Source: Aphanocapsa lilacina HA4352-LM1
GTDB lineage: Bacteria; Cyanobacteriota; Cyanobacteriia; Gloeobacterales; Gloeobacteraceae
Assembly: GCA_019359725.1 (NCBI GenBank)
Contig: JAHHGR010000004.1
Coordinates: forward strand, 1-64,000
Direction of reading: 5' to 3'
DNA length: 64,000 nt
This document shows, one piece after another, positions 1-7,913 of this stretch (its first letter is position 1; every line of letters starts with the position of its first letter). The translations under genes and the position numbers were made by a program. The notes under the pieces are model-generated. The model was not told the DNA's origin. It did no database searches and saw only the letters and a program-made list of their open reading frames with translations.

Positions 1-112
1 TCATCGCAGCGAAGTGAACTTTCTGGTGAACCTGGTGTGTGGATTGATTGCCTATTGCCACAAGCCGAACAAGCCGTCGGTGGCCTCGGATGTGGAGCGG
101 CTCAGCGCTTAA
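1..112 (+). CDS. Transposase, C-terminal end only (left-truncated by window)
   Basis: An open frame enters from the left edge and stops with TAA at 110-112. It reads about 36 residues, including [22 protein letters not shown]. That hydrophobic stretch followed by a Lys/Pro-rich tail is typical of the extreme C-terminus of IS982-like and related DDE transposases. Only the tail is visible, so the family is a guess. It converges on the response regulator gene that ends at 146. Confidence 0.5.
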   Translation, partial: HRSEVNFLVNLVCGLIAYCHKPNKPSVASDVERLSA

Positions 113-145
113 CCCGAACTGACGTTTAATTAGCAAGTTTGACTT

Positions 146-817
146 CTACGGCATTCCGAAGCGGTAACCCTGCCCATAGACTGTGTGAATCAGAGCATTA
201 CCGGCGTCTTTGTCGATTTTGCGCCGCAGCAGTTTGACCTGGGCTGCCACCACGTTGCTGTTCGGCTCGGCCCCCGAGTCCCAAACGTGCTCCAGGATCT
301 GCTCGTGGGTGAGCAACTGGCCGGGATGGCGCATGAAGTATTCGAGCAACTGGTACTCTTTGGCCGACAGATCGATGGGACGACCGGCGCGGCGGGCAAG
401 CTTGTTGCTTACATCGAGCACCAGATCCCCCAGGCGCAACTCGTCGGCCTGTCGCTCGGGAGGACGGCGCAACAAGGCCCGCACCCGGGCAAGCAACTCG
501 CGCAGCTCGAAGGGTTTGACCAAATAATCGTCCGCGCCGGCCTCAAAACCGGCAAGTTTGCTGTCGATGGTGTCGCGGGCGGTGAGCATCAACACCGGTA
601 CCGAGTGCCCACCGGCGCGTAGCCGGCGGCACAAATCCAGTCCCGAGTGACCAGGCAGCATCCAGTCGAGAATAACAAGGTCGTAGCTCTGATTTGACAG
701 CAAATTCCAGGCGTGATCTCCGTCGTAGCTGGTTTCGACCACATGGCCTTCGCGCTTCAGCATCGCAGCCAGGGGATCGGCCAGTTCCGCTTCATCCTCG
801 ACCAAAAGCAGGTGCAC
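146..817 (-). CDS. OmpR/PhoB-type DNA-binding response regulator
   Basis: A 223-residue two-domain regulator. The receiver domain (about residues 1-115) has the acidic pair VEDE near the N-terminus, the phospho-acceptor Asp in LVILDWMLPG, the conserved Thr/Ala in LTARD and the Lys in YLVKPFE. The C-terminal winged helix (about 125-220) ends with the family signature HTVYGQGYRF. I chose the GTG at 817 because it overlaps the stop codon of the permease gene (TAGTG). The longer frame upstream is antisense-type noise over mlaE. It resembles the cyanobacterial RppA/ManR group. No histidine kinase is adjacent, so the partner kinase and signal are unknown. Confidence 0.9.
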   Translation of the reverse strand: MHLLLVEDEAELADPLAAMLKREGHVVETSYDGDHAWNLLSNQSYDLVILDWMLPGHSGLDLCRRLRAGGHSVPVLMLTARDTIDSKLAGFEAGADDYLVKPFELRELLARVRALLRRPPERQADELRLGDLVLDVSNKLARRAGRPIDLSAKEYQLLEYFMRHPGQLLTHEQILEHVWDSGAEPNSNVVAAQVKLLRRKIDKDAGNALIHTVYGQGYRFGMP

Positions 818-1584
818 TAGAAACCCCTTTGCAGGGCCTCGCCCGCTCCCCGAAACATCAAGGCCGAGAGGACAAAATTGACGATAAAAATCGTCAAGAG
901 GGCCGTCACCACCGACTGGGTGGTGGACCGGCCCACCCCCCGGGCGCCGCCGGTGGTGGTCAGTCCCCAGTTGGAGCCGATCATGGCGATGAGCACCCCG
1001 AAGATACCCGCCTTGATCAGGCCGCTGACGACATCCCAACTCTCCAGCAAATTGCGGGCTGAATCGAGGTAGAGGGTAGCTGAGATGCCATAAAGCTGGG
1101 TGGTGATGAAAAGTCCGCCCGCCAATCCTGTGACGTCCGCCACGATCGTGAGCACCGGCAGCATCACCGCGCAGGCGATCACCCGCGGGGTGACCAGATA
1201 GTCGATCGGGTCGGTGCGCAGTACCTCCAGCGCGTCGATTTGCTCGGTGACGCGCATTGTACCCACCTCGGCGGCAAAAGCCGACCCCACCCGCCCAGCG
1301 ATGATCACAGCAGTGAGCACCGGGGCCAGTTCGCGGGTGAGGGCAATTGCCAGCACACCGCCGATAGCGGAGGAGGCGCCGAAAGAAATAAATTCGCGCG
1401 CCACCTGGATCGTGAAGACCATGCCGATGGTGATGGCCGTGATCACGGCCACCAGCACCGATTCGGTACCGACCACTGAGAGTTGATCGACCGTATTGCG
1501 CCAGTGAATGCGCCCGCGCAGCAGATGGACAAAAACCTGTCCGGCAAGCAGACCGGCCGAGATCAGCCTCTGGATCCATTCCAT
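817..1584 (-). CDS. mlaE: MlaE-family ABC transporter permease
   Basis: A 255-residue integral membrane protein of the MlaE/YrbE/TGD1 family, the permease of lipid-trafficking ABC importers that act between outer and inner membranes. Family features visible are an amphipathic N-terminus, the long conserved segment with ALTRELAPVLTAVI and GRVGSAFAAEVGTM, then EQIDALEVL and several hydrophobic helices. It starts 3 bp after the chlorophyll synthase stop and its stop overlaps the regulator start, so the three genes are co-transcribed. The matching ATPase (MlaF) and MCE protein (MlaD) are not in this window. Cyanobacteria often scatter these subunits. Confidence 0.9.
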   Translation of the reverse strand: MEWIQRLISAGLLAGQVFVHLLRGRIHWRNTVDQLSVVGTESVLVAVITAITIGMVFTIQVAREFISFGASSAIGGVLAIALTRELAPVLTAVIIAGRVGSAFAAEVGTMRVTEQIDALEVLRTDPIDYLVTPRVIACAVMLPVLTIVADVTGLAGGLFITTQLYGISATLYLDSARNLLESWDVVSGLIKAGIFGVLIAMIGSNWGLTTTGGARGVGRSTTQSVVTALLTIFIVNFVLSALMFRGAGEALQRGF

Positions 1585-1587
1585 GGG

Positions 1588-2619
1588 CTAGAGGCTCCCC
1601 CAACCGAGCGCCAGGCCCGTCACCAGCATCCCAAAGACCAAAAACGGTTGGGAACTCGCCTGGTAGCGCACATCGTTGGCCACCGGGTCCGCCAGAAATC
1701 GCCGCTGAAAAACAATCTGCGGTACGATCAGTGCCGCCAGAACGGCCGCGTAGAGCCAACTTTGCAGATAGAGCAAATAACCTAGCACGCCGATTTGAAA
1801 CACATCGATCATCAGTACGCAGATCCAGGCGGCCCGATCGACGCCGAAGATTACCGGCAGCGAGCGCAAACCTAGTTTGCGGTCGCCCTCGATGCTCTTG
1901 AAGTCGTTGACGATGGCAATCCCGAGGCCGGAGAACGAATAGAAGAGTGTGAGCACGACGATCGTTGGACTGAGGGTGCCGAACAGGGCGTGGCCTGCGC
2001 ACCAGGGCAGAGCGATGTAGCTTGCTCCCAGGGCGTAGTTACCCAGCCAGCCGTTCTGCTTGAGCTTAAGAGGCGGTGCTGAGTAGATGTAGGCAAGAAA
2101 AGCGCCGAAGAGCGTCAGCCCCGTGAGCACCCAAGGCGTATGCCGCGCACCGAACTCGGCCGCCGCCCACAGATCGAGACCCACCGCCAGGGCCAGCCCC
2201 AGCCCCAACAGGCTGCATATCTGGGCCATCACCTGGCCGATTGTGATCGCTCCTGAGGGAATGGGCCGGTAGGGCTCGTTGATGGCGTCGAGTGCGCGGT
2301 CGTAATAGTCGTTGAGCGTCTGGGTATAACCGGCCAAAAGCGGTCCGCTCAGTACCATGCAGGCGACGCCGGCCAGTACATAGGTGCCGTTCCACTGGAA
2401 GTAACCCGCCCAGTTGAACATGCCCGCGGAGGCGGTGCCGCAAAGCACCCCCCACATCAACGGAATCCAGGTGACGGGCTTCATCAACTGCAGCCGGATC
2501 TGCCACAGCGGGCGCTGCGCGTTGGTGTCCGCCCCCCGCATCCCCAACAGGCTGCGGGTCTTGCGCGTGTCCTTGGCCTGGGTGTTTTCCATGATCCCGA
2601 TGCCTTCTGTCTGCTTCAT
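1588..2619 (-). CDS. chlG: Chlorophyll synthase (ChlG)
   Basis: A UbiA-superfamily prenyltransferase that attaches the phytyl or geranylgeranyl chain to chlorophyllide a, the last step of chlorophyll a synthesis. The first Asp-rich motif is seen in NDYYDRALDAINEPYRPIPSG, characteristic of ChlG rather than of menaquinone or tocopherol enzymes. The second is NDFKSIEGDRKLG. About eight hydrophobic helices follow a roughly 45-residue polar N-terminus. The 343-residue length is normal for the family. The first ATG is used here. A second in-frame ATG lies 9 codons in. It leads the chlG-mlaE-regulator operon, and its promoter must lie in the roughly 90 bp shared with the divergent HTH gene. Confidence 0.95.
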   Translation of the reverse strand: MKQTEGIGIMENTQAKDTRKTRSLLGMRGADTNAQRPLWQIRLQLMKPVTWIPLMWGVLCGTASAGMFNWAGYFQWNGTYVLAGVACMVLSGPLLAGYTQTLNDYYDRALDAINEPYRPIPSGAITIGQVMAQICSLLGLGLALAVGLDLWAAAEFGARHTPWVLTGLTLFGAFLAYIYSAPPLKLKQNGWLGNYALGASYIALPWCAGHALFGTLSPTIVVLTLFYSFSGLGIAIVNDFKSIEGDRKLGLRSLPVIFGVDRAAWICVLMIDVFQIGVLGYLLYLQSWLYAAVLAALIVPQIVFQRRFLADPVANDVRYQASSQPFLVFGMLVTGLALGWGSL

Positions 2620-2708
2620 CTTAAGGCAAGTGGCCTCCAGGCTCAGGTTTCGAGCTTGTCGCTATGATAGTGAGGTTGATCAGCAATCACCCCAGGCAAG
2701 TATCCGCC

Positions 2709-4079
2709 ATGGCCCGAGCCAAACTGAGCGATCAAGAAAAGCAAGACATTGCGCGGCTTTACCGCGAAACCCACACCTCGACCACCCGGCTTGCCGAGCA
2801 ATTTGGGGTCAGTGTCAGTACCATCAGCCGCCTGCTCAAAAGCGAGCTGGGCGAGCAGGAGTATACAGGCTTGAGCGCTATGCGCCGCGCTGCTCGTGGC
2901 CCATCCGAAGCGAGCGCCCCTGCTGAGGTGGTGCAGGAGGAATTGCCCGCTATCCCGCCTGTCGCCCTGCCGGAGGAACCGTCTAGGCCGCCGCAACCTA
3001 GGGTTGTAGTGGACGGCGAATTGGCCGGCGGGGTAGATCTTGAAACCCCCGCTGCGACGGTTCTTCCGGAGCCGCGGGAGCTGGAGTCCATCGCTGAGTT
3101 ACCGCCCCAGGCCGTCGAGCCCGAACCGATTGCGGCTTCCCAGGCTCCGGAAGAACCCGTGCCAGCCTCCATTTTTGAGATTTCAGCTGAAACAGAACCC
3201 GTTCCAGTGTCCGAAGCCTCTGACGAGGTGGAACCGGCTCCTACTTTTGAGGTGCCCGGTGCTGTAGAATTGGCTCCTACTGCGGAGCTGCCTCGCCGCC
3301 GCCGCCGCCGGGCCGCTGCTGTTTCCGCAGAACCGGAGCCGGTGCCCGAGAGCTCCCCGATTGTAGCCCCAGCGCCAGAACCACCGGTTGAGGTAGTTCT
3401 ACCTGCCATTGCGGAGTTTGAGCCCGCTGCCCCCGAGGTGCTGCCCGCCCCGGCTCGCCCGGAGGGCGAATCGGCAGATCCCCCCCCGGTGCGCAGCCGC
3501 ATCCTCAAGCGCTCCGATCCGGCTCGGATGGCGGCGAGTGAACCTGCTGCCGCGGTGCCGTCCCAGTTTGCCGAACTGGAGGCAGAATTTGCCCAGTCCG
3601 CAGGGCGCTTCGCGGGCGAAGAATTCGACGAAGAGGACGATTTTGACGAAGAAGAGGATGAAGACGGCTTGCCTTTGGAGCCGGAAACCCTCTCTGCTGA
3701 ATCGTTGCTGCCTATCGAGGTGTTGCCGTTTGCAGAAGCCGAATTTCCGCGCACCTGCTGGGTGGTGGTGGACCGCGCCTCTGAGCTGATGACCCGGCCT
3801 TTGCGCGATTTCAACATCGGCACCATCCCCGACGGCGAGCGCGAGGAAATAACGCTTCCAATCTTCGAAAACCAGCGGGTGGCGCGGCGCTATTCGAGCC
3901 ATTACCACCGCCCGCTGCGCCTACCCGCGCACTTGATTCTCTCGACGCGCCTCTACCTGCTGCGCAAGGGGATCACCCGTCTGTTGGTCGGCAAGCAGGT
4001 CTATTCGCTGGTACAGGGAGAAGAGGTGCCGGTAAACGGGGACGACCAATATCACCCCGACACGGAGGATCTGCTGTGA
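2709..4079 (+). CDS. HTH protein with long acidic low-complexity middle and conserved C-terminal domain
   Basis: A 456-residue protein in three parts. Residues 1-55 form a transposase/resolvase-like helix-turn-helix (RLAEQFGVSVSTISRLLKSE). Residues about 60-340 are rich in Pro, Glu and Ala, with an Arg run and a strongly acidic stretch (FDEEDDFDEEEDED) near 310, and are probably disordered. Residues about 345-456 form a folded-looking block beginning RTCWVVVDRASELMTRPLRDFNIGTI. I start at the ATG at 2709, where the HTH begins; a frame 15 codons longer exists. Its stop overlaps the GTG of thiG, so translation is coupled. Homologous architecture occurs in other cyanobacteria, but the function is unknown to me. 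Confidence 0.75.
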   Translation: MARAKLSDQEKQDIARLYRETHTSTTRLAEQFGVSVSTISRLLKSELGEQEYTGLSAMRRAARGPSEASAPAEVVQEELPAIPPVALPEEPSRPPQPRVVVDGELAGGVDLETPAATVLPEPRELESIAELPPQAVEPEPIAASQAPEEPVPASIFEISAETEPVPVSEASDEVEPAPTFEVPGAVELAPTAELPRRRRRRAAAVSAEPEPVPESSPIVAPAPEPPVEVVLPAIAEFEPAAPEVLPAPARPEGESADPPPVRSRILKRSDPARMAASEPAAAVPSQFAELEAEFAQSAGRFAGEEFDEEDDFDEEEDEDGLPLEPETLSAESLLPIEVLPFAEAEFPRTCWVVVDRASELMTRPLRDFNIGTIPDGEREEITLPIFENQRVARRYSSHYHRPLRLPAHLILSTRLYLLRKGITRLLVGKQVYSLVQGEEVPVNGDDQYHPDTEDLL

Positions 4080-4900
4080 TCCAGACCCAATCGCCGCCCG
4101 ATGCGCTGCAGATTGCCAATCGCTCCTTCCGCTCGCGGCTGATGACCGGCACCGGCAAATATCGCTCCTTCGAGGCGATGCGCGCCGCCGTCGCCGCTTC
4201 TGGAAGCGAAATTGTCACCGTCGCTGTGCGGCGGGTGCAGGAGGGTGTGCCGGGCCACGGCGGCCTCGGCCAGGAACTCGACTGGCAAAAACTCTGGATG
4301 CTGCCCAACACCGCCGGGGCGAAGAGCGCCGAAGAAGCGGTGCGCTACGCCCACTTCGGCCGCGAGATGGCAAAAATCCTGGGCCAGGAGGACAACCACT
4401 GGGTAAAGCTCGAAGTGATCCCCGAGACCAAGTACCTGCTGCCCGACCCCCTCGGCACCCTGCAGGCGGCGGAGACGCTCATCAAACAGGGCTTTACGGT
4501 GCTGCCCTATATCAACGCCGATTTTCATCTGGCCCGGCGGCTCTGGGAGATGGGCTGCGCCACGGTCATGCCGTTGGGCTCTCCCATCGGCTCCGGCCAG
4601 GGCCTTCAGAACGCGGCGGCCATTGCGCTCATTATTGCCGAATCGCCGGTGCCGGTGGTGGTGGACGCGGGCATCCGCACACCTTCGGAGGCCTGCCGGG
4701 CGATGGAGATGGGAGCGGCGGCGCTGCTCATCAATACCGCCATCGCCCAAGCTGAAGATCCAATCGCCATGGGCCGCGCGATGGGCCTGGCCACCGAGGC
4801 GGGCCGGATGGCCCACCAGGCGGGGGCCATCCCGGTCAAAACTTACGCCAGCGCCAGTTCGCCACTTGCGGGACTGGTGGGGAGCGCTGTCGGCAGTTGA
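4076..4900 (+). CDS. thiG: Thiazole synthase ThiG
   Basis: Builds the thiazole phosphate half of thiamine from deoxyxylulose phosphate, a glycine-derived dehydroglycine imine and ThiS thiocarboxylate. This is a TIM barrel of 274 residues. Recognisable blocks are SRLMTGTGKY at the N-terminus, EVIPETKYLLPDPLGTLQAAE with the Schiff-base Lys region, PLGSPIGSGQGLQN and the phosphate-binding VVVDAGIRTPSEA. The start is the GTG inside GTGA, overlapping the stop of the HTH gene. No ThiS or ThiO is fused or adjacent, unlike the ThiO-ThiG fusion of some cyanobacteria. Confidence 0.95.
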   Translation: MIQTQSPPDALQIANRSFRSRLMTGTGKYRSFEAMRAAVAASGSEIVTVAVRRVQEGVPGHGGLGQELDWQKLWMLPNTAGAKSAEEAVRYAHFGREMAKILGQEDNHWVKLEVIPETKYLLPDPLGTLQAAETLIKQGFTVLPYINADFHLARRLWEMGCATVMPLGSPIGSGQGLQNAAAIALIIAESPVPVVVDAGIRTPSEACRAMEMGAAALLINTAIAQAEDPIAMGRAMGLATEAGRMAHQAGAIPVKTYASASSPLAGLVGSAVGS

Positions 4901-4934
4901 GCCCACGGATGCCGTCGGGTCGGGGGGGAACGCT

Positions 4935-6482
4935 GTGAAAGTCGTCGAAACCGTGGCCAGGCTCGAAGCGTTCCGGCGGGCGCGCGCCCCGGTCGCCGGT
5001 GTGGAGATGGGACTGGTGATGACGATGGGGGCGCTGCACGAAGGCCACCGCAGCTTGGTCGCCCGCGCTCGCCGCGAGAACACCGTGCTGGTGGTCAGCA
5101 TCTTTGTCAATCCTGCCCAGTTTGGTCCGAACGAAGATCTGAGCCGCTACCCGCAGCCTCTGGAAGCCGATCTCGAACTCTGCCGCCACGAAGGGGTGGA
5201 TCTCGTCTTTGTGCCGCCGGAGTCCGAACTCTACCCGCCGGGTTTCGTTACCAAAGTGGTACCGGACCCGGCCCTCACCGAAACGATGTGCGGACTTGCG
5301 CGTCCAGGCCACTTCAGCGGTGTGGCCACCGTCGTGGCCAAGGTGATGAACCTGGTGCAGCCGGTGCGCGCTTACTTCGGCCAGAAAGACGCCCAGCAGG
5401 TGGCGGTGATCCAGTCCGTCTGCCGCGATCTCAATATCGGCGGCCACATCGTCGTCTGCCCGACCGTGCGCGACCCGGACGGCCTTGCCCTGAGTTCCCG
5501 CAACGTCTACTTAGATCCTGAGCAACGCAGCACTGCCCTCGCCCTACCCCGTGCCCTCGACAAAGCGGCCCATCTCTGGGCAGGAGGCGAGCGGCAGGCG
5601 AGCGAACTGGAGCGCGCCGTCCGCTCCGTGCTCGCAAGCGAACCGGGCGCAGAGGTCGAGTACGTGGCGGCGGTCGATCCTGAACGGCTTACTCCCCATC
5701 AGGAGCGATCGGGACCGCTGCTGGTGGCGGCGGCGGTGCGGGTCGGCTCCACGCGCCTGATCGACAACGTCGTGCTGGGCCAGCACCACGAGCGCCGGCC
5801 GATTATCGCCATCGACGGACCCGCTGGGGCCGGCAAATCGACCCTCGCCCGCCGCCTGGCCCAGCGGCTCGGGTTTCTCTATATCGATACGGGGGCGATG
5901 TACCGGGCGGTCACCTGGAGGGCCATGCAGGAGCGGATCGATCCCCTCGACGGTGAGCGGCTCAGCGCACTGACCCGCGCCGTGCGCATCCGGCTTGCCC
6001 CCGGCTATCAAAGTGCGTTTCCCACGCGGGTGTGGGTAGACGGCGAAGAAGTGACCCGGGCGGTGCGCGACGAGGCGGTGTCGCTGCAGGTGAGTGCCGT
6101 TTCTTCCCATCCGGGTGTGCGCAGCGAACTGGTTGCCCAACAGCGCCGCATCGGCGAAGCGGGGGGTGTCATTCTCGACGGCCGCGACATCGGCACCCAC
6201 GTCTTTCCCCGGGCGGAACTGAAAATTTATCTGACCGCCTCCGTCGAGGAGCGGGCGCTGCGCCGGGCGGAGGACTTGAAGGCCAAAGGTTTGCCGGTAC
6301 CCGATATCGAAGTGCTCAAAGAGCAGATCCGCAGCCGCGACAACCAGGATATGAGCCGCGCCTATGCCCCCCTGCGCAAGGCCGAGGACGCCATCGAGGT
6401 CAACACCGACACCTTCACAGTCCAGGACACCCTCGACCGGTTGCTCGCCCTCTACCGCGACAAAGTGGGAGGCGGCGTCTGA
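4935..6482 (+). CDS. panC/cmk: Bifunctional pantothenate synthetase / cytidylate kinase (PanC-Cmk)
   Basis: A 515-residue fusion typical of cyanobacteria. Residues 1 to about 280 are pantoate-beta-alanine ligase, with MTMGALHEGHRSLV carrying the HxGH-type nucleotide site, FVNPAQFGPNEDLSRYP, YFGQKDAQQ and the KMSKS-like region in GLALSSRN. Residues about 285-515 are (d)CMP kinase, with the P-loop IDGPAGAGKSTLA, YIDTGAMYR and DGRDIGTHVFP. The GTG at 4935 fits the PanC N-terminus and follows a G-rich ribosome-binding stretch (ggggggaa). A frame open further upstream overlaps thiG and is not the real N-terminus. Confidence 0.95.
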   Translation: MKVVETVARLEAFRRARAPVAGVEMGLVMTMGALHEGHRSLVARARRENTVLVVSIFVNPAQFGPNEDLSRYPQPLEADLELCRHEGVDLVFVPPESELYPPGFVTKVVPDPALTETMCGLARPGHFSGVATVVAKVMNLVQPVRAYFGQKDAQQVAVIQSVCRDLNIGGHIVVCPTVRDPDGLALSSRNVYLDPEQRSTALALPRALDKAAHLWAGGERQASELERAVRSVLASEPGAEVEYVAAVDPERLTPHQERSGPLLVAAAVRVGSTRLIDNVVLGQHHERRPIIAIDGPAGAGKSTLARRLAQRLGFLYIDTGAMYRAVTWRAMQERIDPLDGERLSALTRAVRIRLAPGYQSAFPTRVWVDGEEVTRAVRDEAVSLQVSAVSSHPGVRSELVAQQRRIGEAGGVILDGRDIGTHVFPRAELKIYLTASVEERALRRAEDLKAKGLPVPDIEVLKEQIRSRDNQDMSRAYAPLRKAEDAIEVNTDTFTVQDTLDRLLALYRDKVGGGV

Positions 6483-7177
6483 ATCGGGCGTACCGGCAAG
6501 TACCGATTGTCGAATCCGGCGAGCCGCTGGTGGAGTTGCCGCCCGCTCTGCTGCGCTTCAAGCCTCACCCCTACGTCGCCCTCGGCGCTCCTTACGGCCG
6601 GATTTCGCCGTTTTGTCTGCGATCGGGTGTGGTGGAGCGTTTGCTGGCGGCGCAGCGCATTTTGCAGACAAACGATTCGGCTCTGCGGTTGATCATCTTC
6701 GATGCCTACCGACCTATTGCTGTGCAGCAGTTCATGGTCGATTGGACTTTCGCGGATCTGGTGTCACATGCCGGATTGGACGCGCAAAGGCTGACTGCTC
6801 AACAGCGCTCGGAACTTGTCGAGCAAGTGCACCGCTTCTGGGCCGAACCGAGCCTCGACCCGGCCACTCCTCCACCCCACAGCACTGGAGCGGCGGTGGA
6901 TCTGACCCTGGCCTCTGCGTCTGGAAAACCAGTTGCCATGGGAGGTGAAATCGACGAGATCTCCGAGCGTTCCTTTCCAGCTCACTATTCTCAGGATCAG
7001 ACAGAGACAGGGAAGCGCTTCCACCACTGCCGCACTCTGCTGCTTACAGCAATGGCAAGTGCGGGCTTCCAGCAACACCCCGGGGAGTGGTGGCATTTTT
7101 CCTATGGCGATCAGCTCTGGGCGTTCTATCAACAGCAGCCGACGGCGATTTACGGGCGGTCGGAAGCTTATTGTTGA
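6479..7177 (+). CDS. D-alanyl-D-alanine dipeptidase (VanX/DdpX family), apparent CTG start
   Basis: A zinc dipeptidase that cleaves D-Ala-D-Ala and is used in cell-wall turnover. The family zinc ligands are visible in PPHSTGAAVDLTL (His and Asp) and GEWWHFSYGD (the ExxWH catalytic Glu and ligand His). The DAYRP block precedes them. There is no ATG, GTG or TTG at the expected N-terminus. The reading frame matches family members from NRAYRQVPI onward, and the codon at the expected Met position is CTG at 6479, overlapping the Cmk stop as CTGA. The next possible start, GTG at 6530, would remove the first 17 residues. The start is therefore the uncertain part. Confidence 0.8.
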   Translation: MNRAYRQVPIVESGEPLVELPPALLRFKPHPYVALGAPYGRISPFCLRSGVVERLLAAQRILQTNDSALRLIIFDAYRPIAVQQFMVDWTFADLVSHAGLDAQRLTAQQRSELVEQVHRFWAEPSLDPATPPPHSTGAAVDLTLASASGKPVAMGGEIDEISERSFPAHYSQDQTETGKRFHHCRTLLLTAMASAGFQQHPGEWWHFSYGDQLWAFYQQQPTAIYGRSEAYC

Positions 7178-7287
7178 CAGGATTCAAGCATTTCTCGATA
7201 TTTTTGTCCAATGGCACGCGTCAGTTTCTGAAGCTCGTAGCGGTCACTTATTCCACCCAAGTCTGCAATTCCTTCGCCGATTCAAAA

Positions 7288-7795
7288 ATGAAGTGCAACG
7301 GCTGAGAGCCTTCCCCTGAGGGGGCTCACGGAGGTAGCCTGGCGTTTACTACGACGAAAGGCCACCCCCATGAGCTACACCCAGCTGAGCGCCCAGGAAC
7401 GCCAGCAGATCTATGCGTGCCGATCCCAGCAAGGCTTGAGCCTCCAAGCGATTGCCGGCTTACCGGGCCGCAACGCCGGCACTATCAGTCGGGAACTGAA
7501 GCGCAACCGCTCGCAAGGGCTGGTAAGGAATTTAGCGAGCACGAGAAGCTGAGCGAAGCAGTTGGAGCAGCGTGCTACTTTGCGAAGCCATATCCCTGTT
7601 GGGAGCGGGGATTGAACGAGCATACGAACGGTATGCTGCGTCAATTTTTTCCAAAAAAGAGAGATTTTTTGATTGGGAAGCCTGAGCCGTTGCAGCAGGC
7701 GGTAGATTTGCTGAATGACCGGCCGAGAAAAGCGCTTGGTTATCGGACACCTCGGGAGGTATTCTTGGGTGAGTCAGGCCCTGTTGCACTTCAAA
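7288..7795. mobile_element. IS30-family element, internally deleted copy with inverted repeats
   Basis: A perfect 11-bp inverted repeat bounds the element: tgaagtgcaac at 7289-7299 and its reverse complement gttgcacttca at 7783-7793. Between them lie only the two ends of an IS30 transposase gene. The element is about 0.5 kb, compared with about 1.1 kb for a full copy. It sits between the dipeptidase gene and a strong terminator that probably belonged to that gene. Confidence 0.75.
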
Positions 7796-7800
7796 CTTGA
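7370..7800 (+). pseudogene. IS30-family transposase remnant (middle deleted, frame changed)
   Basis: The N-terminal piece (7370 to about 7516) reads MSYTQLSAQERQQIYACRSQQ and a helix-turn-helix ending in TISRELKRNRS, as in IS30 transposases. The sequence then jumps, in another frame, to GKEFSEHEKLSEAVGAACYFAKP through WERGLNEHTNGMLRQFFPKK and NDRPRKALGYRTP, the last part of the DDE catalytic domain. Roughly 200 residues between them are missing, including most catalytic acids. The protein cannot be active. Confidence 0.85.
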
Positions 7801-7816
7801 ATGGGCCAAATGATTT

Positions 7817-7852
7817 ACAGCCCGAAGTTTACACGACTTCGGGCTGTTTTTG
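7817..7852 (+). terminator. Rho-independent terminator
   Basis: A perfect 11-bp stem (acagcccgaag at 7817-7827 with cttcgggctgt at 7837-7847) and a 9-nt loop are followed by a T run at 7847-7851. The T run is on the plus strand. It probably terminated the panC/cmk-dipeptidase operon before the IS30 copy inserted upstream of it. Confidence 0.85.
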
Positions 7853-7913
7853 TAGGATCAATTCCTGACATTCAACACTTCTGCGCCTTCAGCAAGCACT
7901 CGCCGCTTTGGCG

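Noticed and set aside
2759-3826. Long minus-strand open frame antisense to the HTH protein, rich in Ser and Gly
   Set aside because: It mirrors the low-complexity Pro/Glu region on the other strand, has no recognisable domain or ribosome site, and is a high-GC shadow.
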